Of a stretch of 64,000 nt of DNA, positions 28,531 through 37,428 are shown piece by piece (the first letter of the stretch is position 1; every line of letters begins with the position of its first letter). This stretch comes from Streptosporangium sp. NBC_01756. Its GTDB lineage: Bacteria > Actinomycetota > Actinomycetes > Streptosporangiales > Streptosporangiaceae. The notes beneath the pieces were generated by a model that was given only the letters and a program-made list of their open reading frames with translations, did not search any database and had not been told where the DNA came from. The DNA lies in assembly GCF_035917975.1 (NCBI RefSeq), contig NZ_CP109130.1:2790001-2854000 (forward strand), given 5' to 3'. Both the position numbers and the translations under genes were made by a program.

Positions 28531-29414
28531 ACACCGTCTTACAGGCCCAGGGCCTGGGCAGGAAGTACGGCAAGCGCTGGGCGCTGCGCGAGTGCACCAT
28601 CGACATCCCGGCGGGCCACGTCGTCGGGCTGGTGGGTCCCAACGGAGCCGGCAAGACCACGCTGCTGAAGCTGGCCAGCGGCCAGCTGGAACCGACGACG
28701 GGCGGCATCACCGTGCTGGGCGGCCGGCCCGCCAGTGGCCCGGCGCAGTTGGCCAGGGTCGGGTTCGTCGCCCAGGACACCCCCGTCTACGCCGGGCTGA
28801 CCGTCGCCGACCACCTGCGGCTGGGAGCGCGGCTCAACCCCCGCTGGGACGCCACCATGGCGCGGGACCGGATCGCGCGACTCGGTCTCGATCCCGCCCA
28901 GCGGGCAGGCAGGCTGTCGGGCGGCCAGCGTGCTCAGCTCGCCCTCACCCTGGGCCTGGCCAAGCGGCCCGAGCTGCTGATCCTGGACGAGCCGGTCGCC
29001 TCGCTCGACCCGCTCGCCCGCCGCGAATTCCTGCAGGGCCTGATGGAGGCCACGGTCGAGCACGAGTTCAGCGTGATTCTCTCCTCCCACCTGATCTCCG
29101 ACCTGGAACGGGTGTGCGACTTCCTGATCGTGCTCGTCGACTCGCGCGTCCAGGTGGCCGGGGAGGTCGACAAGCTGCTGGCCACCCACCACCGGCTCAC
29201 CGGCCCGCGCCGCGACCCCGACCGGCTCCCCGCCGACCAGCACGTGGTCTCCGCGCGCCACACCGACCGGCAGAGCACCTACGTGATCCGTACCGACGCC
29301 CCGGTCCACGACCCCGCCTGGACGGTCACCCAGCTCAGTCTGGAGGACCTCGTCCTGGCCTACATGGACAAGCACACCACCGACCGGCGAGTCGCCCTGG
29401 AGGTACAGCGATGA
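28527..29414 (+). CDS. ABC transporter ATPase
   Basis: 295 residues, GTG start overlapping the regulator stop, with AGGAGGA eight bases upstream. Walker A GPNGAGKTTLL, signature LSGGQRAQ, Walker B LLILDEPVASLDP, H-loop SSHLI. A C-terminal extension after about 215 is typical of exporter ATPases of the CcmA/YtrB class. It should energise the membrane protein encoded next. Confidence 0.93.
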   Translation: MNTVLQAQGLGRKYGKRWALRECTIDIPAGHVVGLVGPNGAGKTTLLKLASGQLEPTTGGITVLGGRPASGPAQLARVGFVAQDTPVYAGLTVADHLRLGARLNPRWDATMARDRIARLGLDPAQRAGRLSGGQRAQLALTLGLAKRPELLILDEPVASLDPLARREFLQGLMEATVEHEFSVILSSHLISDLERVCDFLIVLVDSRVQVAGEVDKLLATHHRLTGPRRDPDRLPADQHVVSARHTDRQSTYVIRTDAPVHDPAWTVTQLSLEDLVLAYMDKHTTDRRVALEVQR

Positions 29415-30454
29415 TCTGGCTGACCTGGCGCCAGTTCCGCGGCTCGGCCGCGATGATGGCCGCCCTGCTCGTCATCCTCGCCATCGCCCTGGCCCTGACC
29501 GGCCCCGGCTTGGCCTCCGACTACTCCGCCGGGATCGCAGCCTGCACCCAGGACAACACCTGCGACCGCTTCTACGACCGCTTCTTCGGCGGGCACGAGA
29601 CCTCGTTCATGGCCCTGACTCTCGTCGTGCTGCTCCTGCCCGCGCTCGCCGGGCTCTTCTGGGGAGCACCGTTGATCACCCGTGAGCTGGAGGCGGGCAC
29701 GCACCTGATGGTGTGGAACCAGAGCATCACCCGCGGCCGCTGGCTGGCGGTCAAGCTCGGGCTCATGGGCTTGACCGCCGTGGCCGTCACCGGCCTGTGC
29801 GGCCTCATGGTGACCTGGTGGTCCGACCCTCTGGACAGATCAGCCGCTGAGAACCTGGCCCTGATGGCTCCCCTGGTGTTCGGCGCGCGCGGCATCACCC
29901 CGATCGGATATGCGGCCTTCACCTTCGTCCTGGGCGTGACCGTGGGCATGCTGATGCGCCGCACACTGCCCGCCATGGCCATCACCCTGGCCGTCTTCGC
30001 CGCGATCCAGCTCGCCATGCCGCTGCTGGTCCGTCCCCACCTGATGCCCCCGATCACTGCGACCTTCGAGCTCGGCAAGGCGAACGTGGACGGCATAGGC
30101 ATAAATCGGGACCGAGGCGGATATGTGGATATTCGCCTGAGGTCGGCCGTTCCCGGCCACGCGGGCGCCTGGGTCCTATCCGGCAGCCTGGTCGATCCGT
30201 CCGGCCGTACGCTCGGCACCGGCGGCGAAGCCGCCGCCCAGGTCTCCACGACATCGGGACCCTGTGCACCGTCGGCGGGCGCCGGGGACGGCTGCATGGT
30301 CGAGATCAACCGGCTCGGCTACCGGCAGCAGGCGACCTACCAGCCCCTTGAGCGCTTCTGGCCCTTCCAGTGGATCGAGACCGGGATCTACGCCCTGCTC
30401 ACCCTCGGCCTCTCGTGGTTCTGCTTCTGGTGGATCCGCAGGCGCCTGTCATGA
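29411..30454 (+). CDS. ABC transporter membrane subunit
   Basis: 347 residues. ATG 29411 overlaps the ATPase stop (ATGA). About six membrane helices: near residues 14-33, 60-82 (SFMALTLVVLLLPALAGLFWGAPL), 110-135, 160-182, 190-210 and 325-342, with an extracytoplasmic loop of about 110 residues between the last two (including a Cys pair, GPCAPSAGAGDGC). No binding protein is encoded, so export or a sensory role is more likely than import. Confidence 0.85.
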   Translation: MIWLTWRQFRGSAAMMAALLVILAIALALTGPGLASDYSAGIAACTQDNTCDRFYDRFFGGHETSFMALTLVVLLLPALAGLFWGAPLITRELEAGTHLMVWNQSITRGRWLAVKLGLMGLTAVAVTGLCGLMVTWWSDPLDRSAAENLALMAPLVFGARGITPIGYAAFTFVLGVTVGMLMRRTLPAMAITLAVFAAIQLAMPLLVRPHLMPPITATFELGKANVDGIGINRDRGGYVDIRLRSAVPGHAGAWVLSGSLVDPSGRTLGTGGEAAAQVSTTSGPCAPSAGAGDGCMVEINRLGYRQQATYQPLERFWPFQWIETGIYALLTLGLSWFCFWWIRRRLS

Positions 30455-31869
30455 CCATCAGCAGGATCGCGACCGCCGGGCTCGCCCTCGTCCTGGCGGC
30501 GGCCTGCACGACACCGACGCCGCCGCGCAGCCAGGCGAGCACGGCAGCCGGTACGGCCTGCGCGCAGCCGCAGGGGCGCCCCGGGGCGGAGACGGCCACC
30601 ACGATCGACGTCATCGAGCAGGCCTACTTCTGCATCCTCGGCAACTACTACAGCGGTGCCACGCTGGACGCCCGCTCGCTGCTGAGCGCCGGATTCGCCG
30701 CCCTGACCCAAGAGCTCAACCGCAACGGGCGCGACGTGCCCGAGGCGACCATGCCGGCGCTGACCGGCGACCACAAGACCGACTGGACCGCCTTCGAGGC
30801 CGCCTACCGCAAGACCACCGATCAGGTCCCCGGCCTCCGCGACAAGCTGGCCGTCGTCACCCTCGATGCCATCGTGGCCGGCCTCGGCGACAACCACGCC
30901 CGCTGGACACACGACGTCAAGCGGCCGCCCGACTACTACGACGGCGACGGCTACGGCCTGGGTCTCCAGGCGAACGCCAACGGCCCGCAGGTGGACGGCA
31001 ACCCCGGCGTCGCCCTCCCCCCGCTGTTCGTCACCACCGTGCAGGGCGGCGCGGCGCAGGCCGCCGGGCTGCGCCCGGGCGACATCATCGAATCGATCAA
31101 CGGATCGGCGCCCTTCCTCGACGGGATGGCCACTCCCGCGATCGCCGTCCTCTACCCGCAATATCCGCAAGCGCGTCCGGTCCGGCTGCGGCTCCTGCGG
31201 CAGAGTACCGGCCGCCGCTGGAGCGTGACGCTCAAGCCCGGCCTCTACCAGCGGGATCTGGCCGCCCTGCAAGTGGTGCGGTCGAAGCTGCTGGAAGACG
31301 GCATCGCCTATGTACGGCTGACCGGGTTCGCTTCCGACTCCGCCAACAGGGTTTTCAAGGCGATCTCCAGGCTGCGCACCGGCCGGACGCTGTCCGGCGT
31401 CGTGCTGGACCTGCGCGGCAACGGCGGCGGCAGCCCTGTGGAGGCGATCCGGCTGGTGAGCGCGTTCGGCCACGGCAAGGTCACCGCCTACCAGTGCACT
31501 GTGGACGGCAAGTGCGCGACATCGTGGACCGACGACACCGTCGAGCTGCTCAACCTGCCGCTGACGGTACTCACCGACCGCAGTTGCGCCTCGGCCTGCG
31601 AGCACTTCAGCTCCGCGGTCAAGGACCTGCGCCTCGGCCGGCTGGTCGGCACCAGAACCGCCGGGGTCATCTCCGGCCCGGCGCAGCCGTACCTGCTCAG
31701 CAACAACACCACGCTGAGCTTTCCCGCCAGGCACCACCTGGGGCCCAACCGCGAGGTGATCGACCGGATCGGTGTGCCGCCCGACCACCACGTGCCCCTG
31801 ACCCCGAAGGACGCGGCCGCCGGGCGCGACCCCGCGCTGGCCAAGGCCCTGACCTTGCTGAACAAGTGA
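30451..31869 (+). CDS. S41 family (C-terminal processing) peptidase lipoprotein
   Basis: 472 residues. ATG 30451 overlaps the permease stop (ATGA). Lipoprotein signal with lipidated Cys19 (LAAAC). A PDZ-like domain (VTTVQGGAAQAAGLRPGDIIESING) is followed by the S41 core: IAYVRLTGFASDSANRVF, GVVLDLRGNGGGSPVEAIRL, and the nucleophile region LTDRSCASACEHFSSAVKDL with the downstream VGTRTAG. The usual Ser/Lys dyad seems to be Ser in CASACE; the Lys position is less clear. It is translationally coupled to the ABC subunit, so it may act on the exported product. Confidence 0.85.
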   Translation: MTISRIATAGLALVLAAACTTPTPPRSQASTAAGTACAQPQGRPGAETATTIDVIEQAYFCILGNYYSGATLDARSLLSAGFAALTQELNRNGRDVPEATMPALTGDHKTDWTAFEAAYRKTTDQVPGLRDKLAVVTLDAIVAGLGDNHARWTHDVKRPPDYYDGDGYGLGLQANANGPQVDGNPGVALPPLFVTTVQGGAAQAAGLRPGDIIESINGSAPFLDGMATPAIAVLYPQYPQARPVRLRLLRQSTGRRWSVTLKPGLYQRDLAALQVVRSKLLEDGIAYVRLTGFASDSANRVFKAISRLRTGRTLSGVVLDLRGNGGGSPVEAIRLVSAFGHGKVTAYQCTVDGKCATSWTDDTVELLNLPLTVLTDRSCASACEHFSSAVKDLRLGRLVGTRTAGVISGPAQPYLLSNNTTLSFPARHHLGPNREVIDRIGVPPDHHVPLTPKDAAAGRDPALAKALTLLNK

Positions 31870-31881
31870 ATGGACCTCGCG

Positions 31882-33054
31882 ATGAGACAGATCCTGGCAG
31901 TCGCCGCGGGACTGGTCGTCCTGGCCGCGTCCGCCTGCTCCGCGCCCACGCCGCCCCGGACCGCCGCTCTGCCGGCCACACCGACCGGCCCCGCCACCCT
32001 GCCCGCCCCCACCGGCGCCTATCCGGTCGGCACCACCGCCCTGTATCTGAAAGACGCCTCCCGCCCCGACCCCTGGAACCTCGACGTCGACGCCAGAGAG
32101 CTCAAGGTCACCCTGTGGTATCCGACCAAGCAGCGGGACGGGAAGCGCGCGCCGTACATGACGCCGAAGGAATCGGAACTCGCCATGAGGCGCTACGGGA
32201 TCGCGGGCGTCCCGGACGACACGCTGAGCAAGACGCGCACGAACGCCATCGAAGACGCCGAACCCACGGGGCGGAGGCTTCCGCTGGTGGTGCTCTCCCC
32301 CGGCTTCACCAATCCGATGAGCACACTCACGTCCCTCGCCGAGGATCTGGCCAGCCGAGGGTATGTGGTGGCCGGGATCGACCACACCTACGAGAGCTAC
32401 GCCACGGCCTTCCCCGACGGGCGGGTCGCCGAATGCCTCGCCTGCGACAGCGACACCGACCCGGGCTTCGGCACCGGAGTGGTCCAGGGCCGGGCGGCTG
32501 ACGTCTCCTTCGTCCTCGACCAGCTCCCCTCGAAGTGGAACGGTTCCGACCGGATCGACCGCTCCAGAATCGCGATGGCCGGCCAGTCGATCGGCGGAGC
32601 CGGCTCCGTGGCAGCCATGCTGAGGGACTCCCGCGTGCGCGCCGGCATCGACATGGACGGCACCACCTACGCCCGCATCCCCAAGAGTGGGCTCTCCCGG
32701 CCGTTCATGTTCCTGGGTTCGCCGCAGCACGCCCCCGGCGGCGGCGACACTTCATGGGAGCGCGACTGGAAGCTGCTGACCGGGTGGAAGCGCTGGATCG
32801 TGCTGTCGGGCGCGGAACACCAGTCCTTCACCGACGGCCCGCTGCTGGCGGGCGCCCTCGGCATCAGCCCCGTCTCCGGTGTTCTGCCTGCGGCGCGCTC
32901 CGCCGAACTCACCCGCACCTACGTGGCGGCCTTCCTCGACCAGCACCTGAAGTCCAAGCGGCAGCCCCTCCTGGAGGGGCCGTCCTCGCGCCACCCCGAG
33001 GTCACGTTCTGCCCCGCGACCTGCGGCCCACCTACCGGCCGGCCGCGTTCCTGA
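31882..33054 (+). CDS. PAF-acetylhydrolase-like alpha/beta hydrolase lipoprotein
   Basis: 390 residues from ATG 31882, chosen for GGA spacing and because it starts an ideal lipoprotein signal (RQILAVAAGLVVLAASAC, Cys19); ATG 31870 is possible. Nucleophile Ser236 in AGQSIGGAGS (GxSxG), an HTYES segment after GYVVAGIDH, and a late EHQSFTD that may supply the His. Family matches platelet-activating-factor acetylhydrolase isoform II, esterases cleaving short acyl chains from phospholipids. Last gene of the GntR-ABC-S41 operon, 12 bases from its neighbour. Confidence 0.85.
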   Translation: MRQILAVAAGLVVLAASACSAPTPPRTAALPATPTGPATLPAPTGAYPVGTTALYLKDASRPDPWNLDVDARELKVTLWYPTKQRDGKRAPYMTPKESELAMRRYGIAGVPDDTLSKTRTNAIEDAEPTGRRLPLVVLSPGFTNPMSTLTSLAEDLASRGYVVAGIDHTYESYATAFPDGRVAECLACDSDTDPGFGTGVVQGRAADVSFVLDQLPSKWNGSDRIDRSRIAMAGQSIGGAGSVAAMLRDSRVRAGIDMDGTTYARIPKSGLSRPFMFLGSPQHAPGGGDTSWERDWKLLTGWKRWIVLSGAEHQSFTDGPLLAGALGISPVSGVLPAARSAELTRTYVAAFLDQHLKSKRQPLLEGPSSRHPEVTFCPATCGPPTGRPRS

Positions 33055-33168
33055 CCTCTCAGGTCAATACGGCCAGGGCGTCACGGTGATGTGGGAGATC
33101 GGAGCGAGGCAGCGCCGGTCGGCGCCGGCGGCACTGCGACGGCGCCGAGGACCGGGCTCACCCGAGCG

Positions 33169-34506
33169 TTACGGCGCCGGCCTGTCTGCGATCCATGAGC
33201 CGTGGAAGCCCGCTGGGACGGCGCGTGGCAGGTCGATGGCCGCGACCGGTCGTGCGGCCAGGTCCGACGCGTCGAGCACCAGGAGCTGGGAGGCGCTGCC
33301 GTCCTGCCGGGTGGTGATGGACAGCAGCCAGCCGTCGTCTTCTCCGCGTGGACCGGAGGTGGCCGGTACGAAGACCGCCTCACCGATGACGGTTCCCGGC
33401 TTGAGCCGGTGGCTGCTGGTGCCTCCGCTGGTGAGGTCGTATTTGACGATCGCGGAGTCGTCGCTGGTGTAGAGGTAGCGGGCGGCGCGGCCGATGCGGT
33501 CGTCGTCCAGTGTCGGGAACTCTATGGCGCGGTCGTCGAGCGCTTGTTCGGTGATGGTGCCGGCGGTGGGATCGAGGGTCCAGCGGTGCAGCCGTGCCGT
33601 ACCGTCTGGAGCGGCGGCTGCGGCTGCGGCAGGGCCGGCCGGATCGGCGCCGCCGCCTGCCATGCGCCAGACGGCGGTGAAGTCGGCGGGGCTGTAGCGG
33701 ACGGCGTGGAGCACGATGCGCTCGAAGGCGTCCTCGTGGGCGTTGCCGACATGGAAGACGTAGCAGGGTTCGATGTCGAACCAGCGCACCGGGGCGTCGG
33801 GCTGGTCGTGGCGCATGACTCCGAGCCGGGCACCGTAGGCGTCGTCCCATCGGTAGGGCATGGTCTTGCCGACCAGCTGCGGCTGGAAGGTGACCGGCAG
33901 GTCGAGCCAGACGACGTGGTGCTCGGTGATCGCGAAGTCATGCATCATGGTGCCGCCGGGGACCGTTACCTCGCGGCTGTGCACGAGTGCGCCTGAGGCG
34001 TCCAGGCGGTGGTAGGTCAGGTAGGGCGGGCGCACGCCGTAGCCGAAGAAGTGCAGGTCGCCGGTCACGGGGTCCTGCTTGGGATGGGCGGTCATGGCGG
34101 TGGTCAGCCGTCCATGGAAGTCCAGGGCCCCGACGGTGTCGAGGTCGGGGGTGATCTGGTAGGGCAGGCCGTTCTCCACCAGCGCGAGAATGCGCCCTGC
34201 ATGCTCGATCACATGGGTGTTGGCCGACACCGCCGTCAATTCACGGCCGCCGTCAGCTCTCACGTATGGCAGGCCGGCGAGTTTGCCGGTGCGGACCCAG
34301 CGATTGCGATACCACTCGGCGCGGCCGTCGCGCAGCCGGACGCCGTGCAGCATGCCGTGCCCGTTGAACCAGTGGCCGGGCCGCTCACCGGGCAGCGGGT
34401 TGGGGCCGTTGCGGAAATAGCGGCCGGTCAGCTCTGGCGGCAGAGCGCCTGATACGGGCAGGTCATGGGCGTCGATCTCATCGGGCACGGGGGCCATATA
34501 GGACAT
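33169..34506 (-). CDS. Carotenoid oxygenase (RPE65/CCD family)
   Basis: 445 residues, ATG with AAGGAG five bases upstream. Starts with the family hallmark GRYFRNGPNPLPGE. The four iron-binding His sit in AHPKQDP, MMHDFAITEHH, VFHVGNAHED and the C-terminal GFHGSW. The enzyme cleaves double bonds of carotenoids or related compounds with a non-haem Fe(II) centre. No carotenoid biosynthesis gene is adjacent. Divergent from a PadR gene with a palindrome between them. Confidence 0.93.
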   Translation of the reverse strand: MSYMAPVPDEIDAHDLPVSGALPPELTGRYFRNGPNPLPGERPGHWFNGHGMLHGVRLRDGRAEWYRNRWVRTGKLAGLPYVRADGGRELTAVSANTHVIEHAGRILALVENGLPYQITPDLDTVGALDFHGRLTTAMTAHPKQDPVTGDLHFFGYGVRPPYLTYHRLDASGALVHSREVTVPGGTMMHDFAITEHHVVWLDLPVTFQPQLVGKTMPYRWDDAYGARLGVMRHDQPDAPVRWFDIEPCYVFHVGNAHEDAFERIVLHAVRYSPADFTAVWRMAGGGADPAGPAAAAAAAPDGTARLHRWTLDPTAGTITEQALDDRAIEFPTLDDDRIGRAARYLYTSDDSAIVKYDLTSGGTSSHRLKPGTVIGEAVFVPATSGPRGEDDGWLLSITTRQDGSASQLLVLDASDLAARPVAAIDLPRAVPAGFHGSWIADRPAP

Positions 34507-34540
34507 GTCATCTCCTTGGTGAGGTTCTCGAGTCTTCTCC

Positions 34541-34554
34541 TATCCAATTGGATA
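34541..34554. promoter_or_regulatory. 14-bp perfect palindrome between carotenoid oxygenase and PadR genes
   Basis: TATCCAATTGGATA, in the 77-base divergent promoter. Likely the binding site of the PadR repressor, controlling both genes. Confidence 0.65.
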
Positions 34555-34583
34555 TGTCAATCTGGAGAGGTAGAGTCGGGGTC

Positions 34584-35135
34584 ATGGCACTGCGATACGC
34601 CCTGCTCGGTCTGCTGTCGGAGCGGCCTGCGAGCGGCTATGACCTGGCCAAGGTGTTCGAGGGAGAGCTGGGGAGTTATGCGTGGCAGGCCGGCTACAAC
34701 CGGATCTATCCCGAGCTGGCACACCTCGCCGACGAAGGGCTGATCGAGCCCGCCGGCGAGGGTGCGCGAGGCCGCCGCGCCTATGCCCTCACCGATGCGG
34801 GGCGCAGCGAGTTGCGCGCCTGGCTGCTGGCGCCCCGCAAGGGTGGCGCGGTCCGCAACGAGCCGGTGCTGAGGCTGTTCCTGCTGTCCGCGCTCGAACC
34901 AGAAGACGCTCGCAGAGTACTGCGCGAGATCGCCGACAGCAGCGAGATCCAGATCGCCGAGCTCGGCCACGCGATGGCGGCAGACACGCCGGTCTCACCC
35001 GACGGAAGTCTGCCCTTCGGCTGGCTCGCCGCCGGCTACGGACTACGCCAGTACCAGGCGTCCCGCGACTGGGCCGTATGGGCGCTCGGCGAGCTCGACA
35101 AAACAGCGCATCGACGCCCGGCACCGCCCCCCTGA
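34584..35135 (+). CDS. PadR-family transcriptional regulator
   Basis: 183 residues from ATG 34584; an upstream in-frame ATG (34548) would run through the operator. PadR winged helix: LRYALLGLLSERPASGYDLAKVFE...YNRIYPELAHLADEGLIEP...RRAYALTDAGRSELRAWL, then the helical C-terminal dimerisation domain. Divergent from the carotenoid oxygenase gene, its probable target. Confidence 0.92.
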   Translation: MALRYALLGLLSERPASGYDLAKVFEGELGSYAWQAGYNRIYPELAHLADEGLIEPAGEGARGRRAYALTDAGRSELRAWLLAPRKGGAVRNEPVLRLFLLSALEPEDARRVLREIADSSEIQIAELGHAMAADTPVSPDGSLPFGWLAAGYGLRQYQASRDWAVWALGELDKTAHRRPAPPP

Positions 35136-35162
35136 CTCCACACGCACACGGAGGACGGGCGC

Positions 35163-36374
35163 TCAGCCGAGCAGGGCGACGAGCTGCGTGTAGACGGCCG
35201 AGAGCTGCTGCCACCGCGCCGCGTCCCGGGCTTCAAGCCGTCCCTCGGCCGCGGCCGAGGAGTAGCCGGCCAGGACGGCACCGAGCTGCTGCACGACGAC
35301 GATCAGCGGGTCGATCTCGGCCGCCGCCCGGCCGCCGCCGAGCACGAACGGCACGGCGCCGTCGTCGGGGGGCTCTTCGACGAACTCTTCGGGGGGATTG
35401 CCGCCGCAGGGACCGGTGACCCCGATGCTCGACCGCGGGCCGTCGAGCGCCGCCTGCATCCGATCCACCTGTCCCCTGGTGAACATGAACATCGCCACGT
35501 CGTCCACGTAGTCCATGTAATTCACGAAGAGGTCGCCGCCGGGTCCGTTCTCGCACGAGACGTGCGGGAACGTCGGCGTCCCGAAATTGGGTCCGCCGGC
35601 GTTCGGCGTGTCCGCGACGAAGTCGGAGCCGGTGCACCCGGTCCCGTCGTCGCCCCAGATGTGGCGCAGATTGAGCCAGTGCCCGATCTCGTGGGTGGCG
35701 GTGCGCCCCAGATTGAACGGCGCGGTCGCCGTCCCCGTCGCACCGAACGCGCTGTGCAGGATCACGACGCCGTCAGTGGCCGCCGGGCCCCCGGGGAACT
35801 GCGCATAACCGAGCAGCGCCCGGCCCGCCGTGTCGCGGAGGTTGCCGCAGGTCCAGATGTTGAGATACCTGTCGGCGGGCCACGCGTCCGCGCCACCGGT
35901 GGAGGCGAACTTGACGTTGTCGGTGTCGGAGGTGAACGAGGAGTTCGAGGTCGAGGTACGGGTGATCCCGTTGGTCGGGTCGCCGTGCGGGTCGACGTCG
36001 GCCAGTTCGAAGGTGACCCGGGCATCACCGATCAGGGGGGCGAAGACCGGGGGTGTCGACGACCGGTCGGGGTTCGTCGCGCGGAAGTCGGCGTTGAGCA
36101 CCTCGATCTGGCTCCGGATCTGGGCGTCGGAGATGTCCTCCGCCGCCGTGCGATGGAGAACGTGGACCACGACCGGGATCCGCGTGCACCCGGTGCGCAG
36201 GACCGCCGCACCGAAGGCGAGCACCCGGCTCGTGCGGTTCTCGATCTCCGATCTCACGTCCGCGTAGCCCGGGACCGTACGGAGCAACCGCTCGTTGACC
36301 TCGTCGGTGGCACACACCCTGTGGGTGGGCATCTCGTTCTGCGGTGTCTCCTTGGTGCGTTCCTCGGGTGGCAT
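35163..36374 (-). CDS. M43 (pappalysin/cytophagalysin-type) zinc metalloprotease
   Basis: 403 residues, ATG with AGAGGAGG six bases upstream. Metzincin zinc motif HEIGHWLNLRH (His228, Glu229, His232, His238) followed by the Met-turn VNYMDYVDDVAMFMF, and VVVHVLHR near the start of the catalytic domain. The Cys pattern (SCENGPGGD, GPCGGN) also fits M43B. There is no signal peptide: the N-terminus MPPEERTKETPQNEMPTHRV is hydrophilic. A C-terminal region of about 80 residues is Glu/Ala-rich. Either it acts inside the cell or it is exported another way. Confidence 0.9.
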   Translation of the reverse strand: MPPEERTKETPQNEMPTHRVCATDEVNERLLRTVPGYADVRSEIENRTSRVLAFGAAVLRTGCTRIPVVVHVLHRTAAEDISDAQIRSQIEVLNADFRATNPDRSSTPPVFAPLIGDARVTFELADVDPHGDPTNGITRTSTSNSSFTSDTDNVKFASTGGADAWPADRYLNIWTCGNLRDTAGRALLGYAQFPGGPAATDGVVILHSAFGATGTATAPFNLGRTATHEIGHWLNLRHIWGDDGTGCTGSDFVADTPNAGGPNFGTPTFPHVSCENGPGGDLFVNYMDYVDDVAMFMFTRGQVDRMQAALDGPRSSIGVTGPCGGNPPEEFVEEPPDDGAVPFVLGGGRAAAEIDPLIVVVQQLGAVLAGYSSAAAEGRLEARDAARWQQLSAVYTQLVALLG

Positions 36375-36386
36375 GGGGGGCCTCCT

Positions 36387-36713
36387 CTACGCCTGGTGAA
36401 CCGGCCGCAGATCCAGTCGCCGCCGGGTCACGGAAATGACTTCGTATCTCGCTGTCCATCCGGGACAGCGGATGTGCAGGACATCGCCCCGGAGTTGCCA
36501 GACGCCGTCACCGGTGGTGATGCCACGGTCGTCCGGGCCAGGCGATCCGGCTGTGGCGATGCCGTCCGGGCGCAGAGTGAACGTCTCCCGTCCTCGCGAC
36601 GGAGGGAGGTCGTAGTCGACCGGGCGGAAGACCTGGATTCCTTCGGCATCCTCCTCGTGGGAGTGCGACCACGAACCGACGAGAGAGGAGGGATTCATAC
36701 TCGACGCTGCCAT
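36387..36713 (-). CDS. Small protein, possibly lipocalin-like
   Basis: 108 residues from ATG 36713, chosen for GGGGGAGG four bases upstream. The text LVGSWSHSHEEDAEGIQVFRP, TFTLRPDG and GVWQLRGDVLHI suggests a small beta-barrel of the lipocalin-like type with a typical GxW start. Only 12 bases upstream of the M43 protease start and in the same direction, so the two are co-transcribed; a role as inhibitor or partner of the protease is conceivable but not shown. Confidence 0.65.
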   Translation of the reverse strand: MAASSMNPSSLVGSWSHSHEEDAEGIQVFRPVDYDLPPSRGRETFTLRPDGIATAGSPGPDDRGITTGDGVWQLRGDVLHIRCPGWTARYEVISVTRRRLDLRPVHQA

Positions 36714-36859
36714 GGCACCTCCCCCGATCGTGCTCGTCGTCGTCAACCCGCCGCATACATATGATCGGAGTTGATCACGTTGTCGCTACCGGTGTTCTCC
36801 GGGCGGCTTCTGCTCCCTCCGGGTCGACGGCTTCTTCGTCTGATCCCGCCGTACGGCGC

Positions 36860-36899
36860 CCGGCTCGCCGCTAGGGTTTTCGCCCCGGCGGCGAGCCGG
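36860..36899 (-). terminator. Strong hairpin downstream of the cupin gene
   Basis: CCGGCTCGCCGC and GCGGCGAGCCGG, a 12-bp perfect stem with a 16-base loop that is T-rich (TAGGGTTTT). It lies 60 bases past the cupin gene stop on the minus strand. Confidence 0.7.
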
Positions 36900-36958
36900 C
36901 CCGCACAAGGCGGTGCCGGCCGCGCGGAAGCGTGGTGATCCGAGGCCTCCGACGCCCC

Positions 36959-37369
36959 TCAGACGACCCAGGCCGGCAGGAGCTTGTCGCCGTCGGGGAC
37001 GGCGCAGTGCTCCAAGACGCGGGTGTCGTCGATCACGTAGGCGCGCATGCCCGGGAGGGCGACGACGATGGCGGCGAAACCGGTCACCGGGTCCGCGCCC
37101 AGGCGGCGCGGCACGTCGGCCGGGAGGACGAGGGTGTCGCCCGGCTCGACGGTGAGCTTCTCGCCGCCGAGTTCGACGGTCGCGCCACCGTCCAGCACGG
37201 TCCACACCTGCTCGGCATCGATGGCGTGCAGCGGGCCCACCTGGCCGGGGTTCATGTCAACGCGCCAGACGGCCTGTCCCGAGCCGCCCTGGGTCGGAGA
37301 GGCGAGCGTGGTCATGACGGCGTTGGGCGTCTCGGTCCGGCGGCTTTCCGCATGGCGGATGACAGTCAT
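36959..37369 (-). CDS. Cupin-domain protein
   Basis: 136 residues from ATG 37369, with AGAGG upstream. A single cupin barrel: GPLHAIDAEQVWTVLDGGATVELGGEK is motif 1 (with His and Glu) and GDTLVLPADVPRRLGAD is motif 2, where the usual second His is replaced. Function unknown. Divergent from a MarR gene with clear operator repeats between them. Confidence 0.85.
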   Translation of the reverse strand: MTVIRHAESRRTETPNAVMTTLASPTQGGSGQAVWRVDMNPGQVGPLHAIDAEQVWTVLDGGATVELGGEKLTVEPGDTLVLPADVPRRLGADPVTGFAAIVVALPGMRAYVIDDTRVLEHCAVPDGDKLLPAWVV

Positions 37370-37386
37370 CGCGTGATCCTCTAAAT

Positions 37387-37426
37387 TAGACAACGTGGTT
37401 GCCGAAATAGTGAACCAAGTTGTCTA
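37387..37426. promoter_or_regulatory. MarR operator region between cupin and MarR genes
   Basis: Outer arms TAGACAAC (37387-37394) and GTTGTCTA (37419-37426) are perfect complements. Inside them CAAC-GTG-GTTG (37391-37401) is itself a palindrome, and AACCAAGTT (37413-37421) is another. This suggests two adjacent MarR dimer sites covering both promoters. Confidence 0.65.
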
Positions 37427-37428
37427 TC

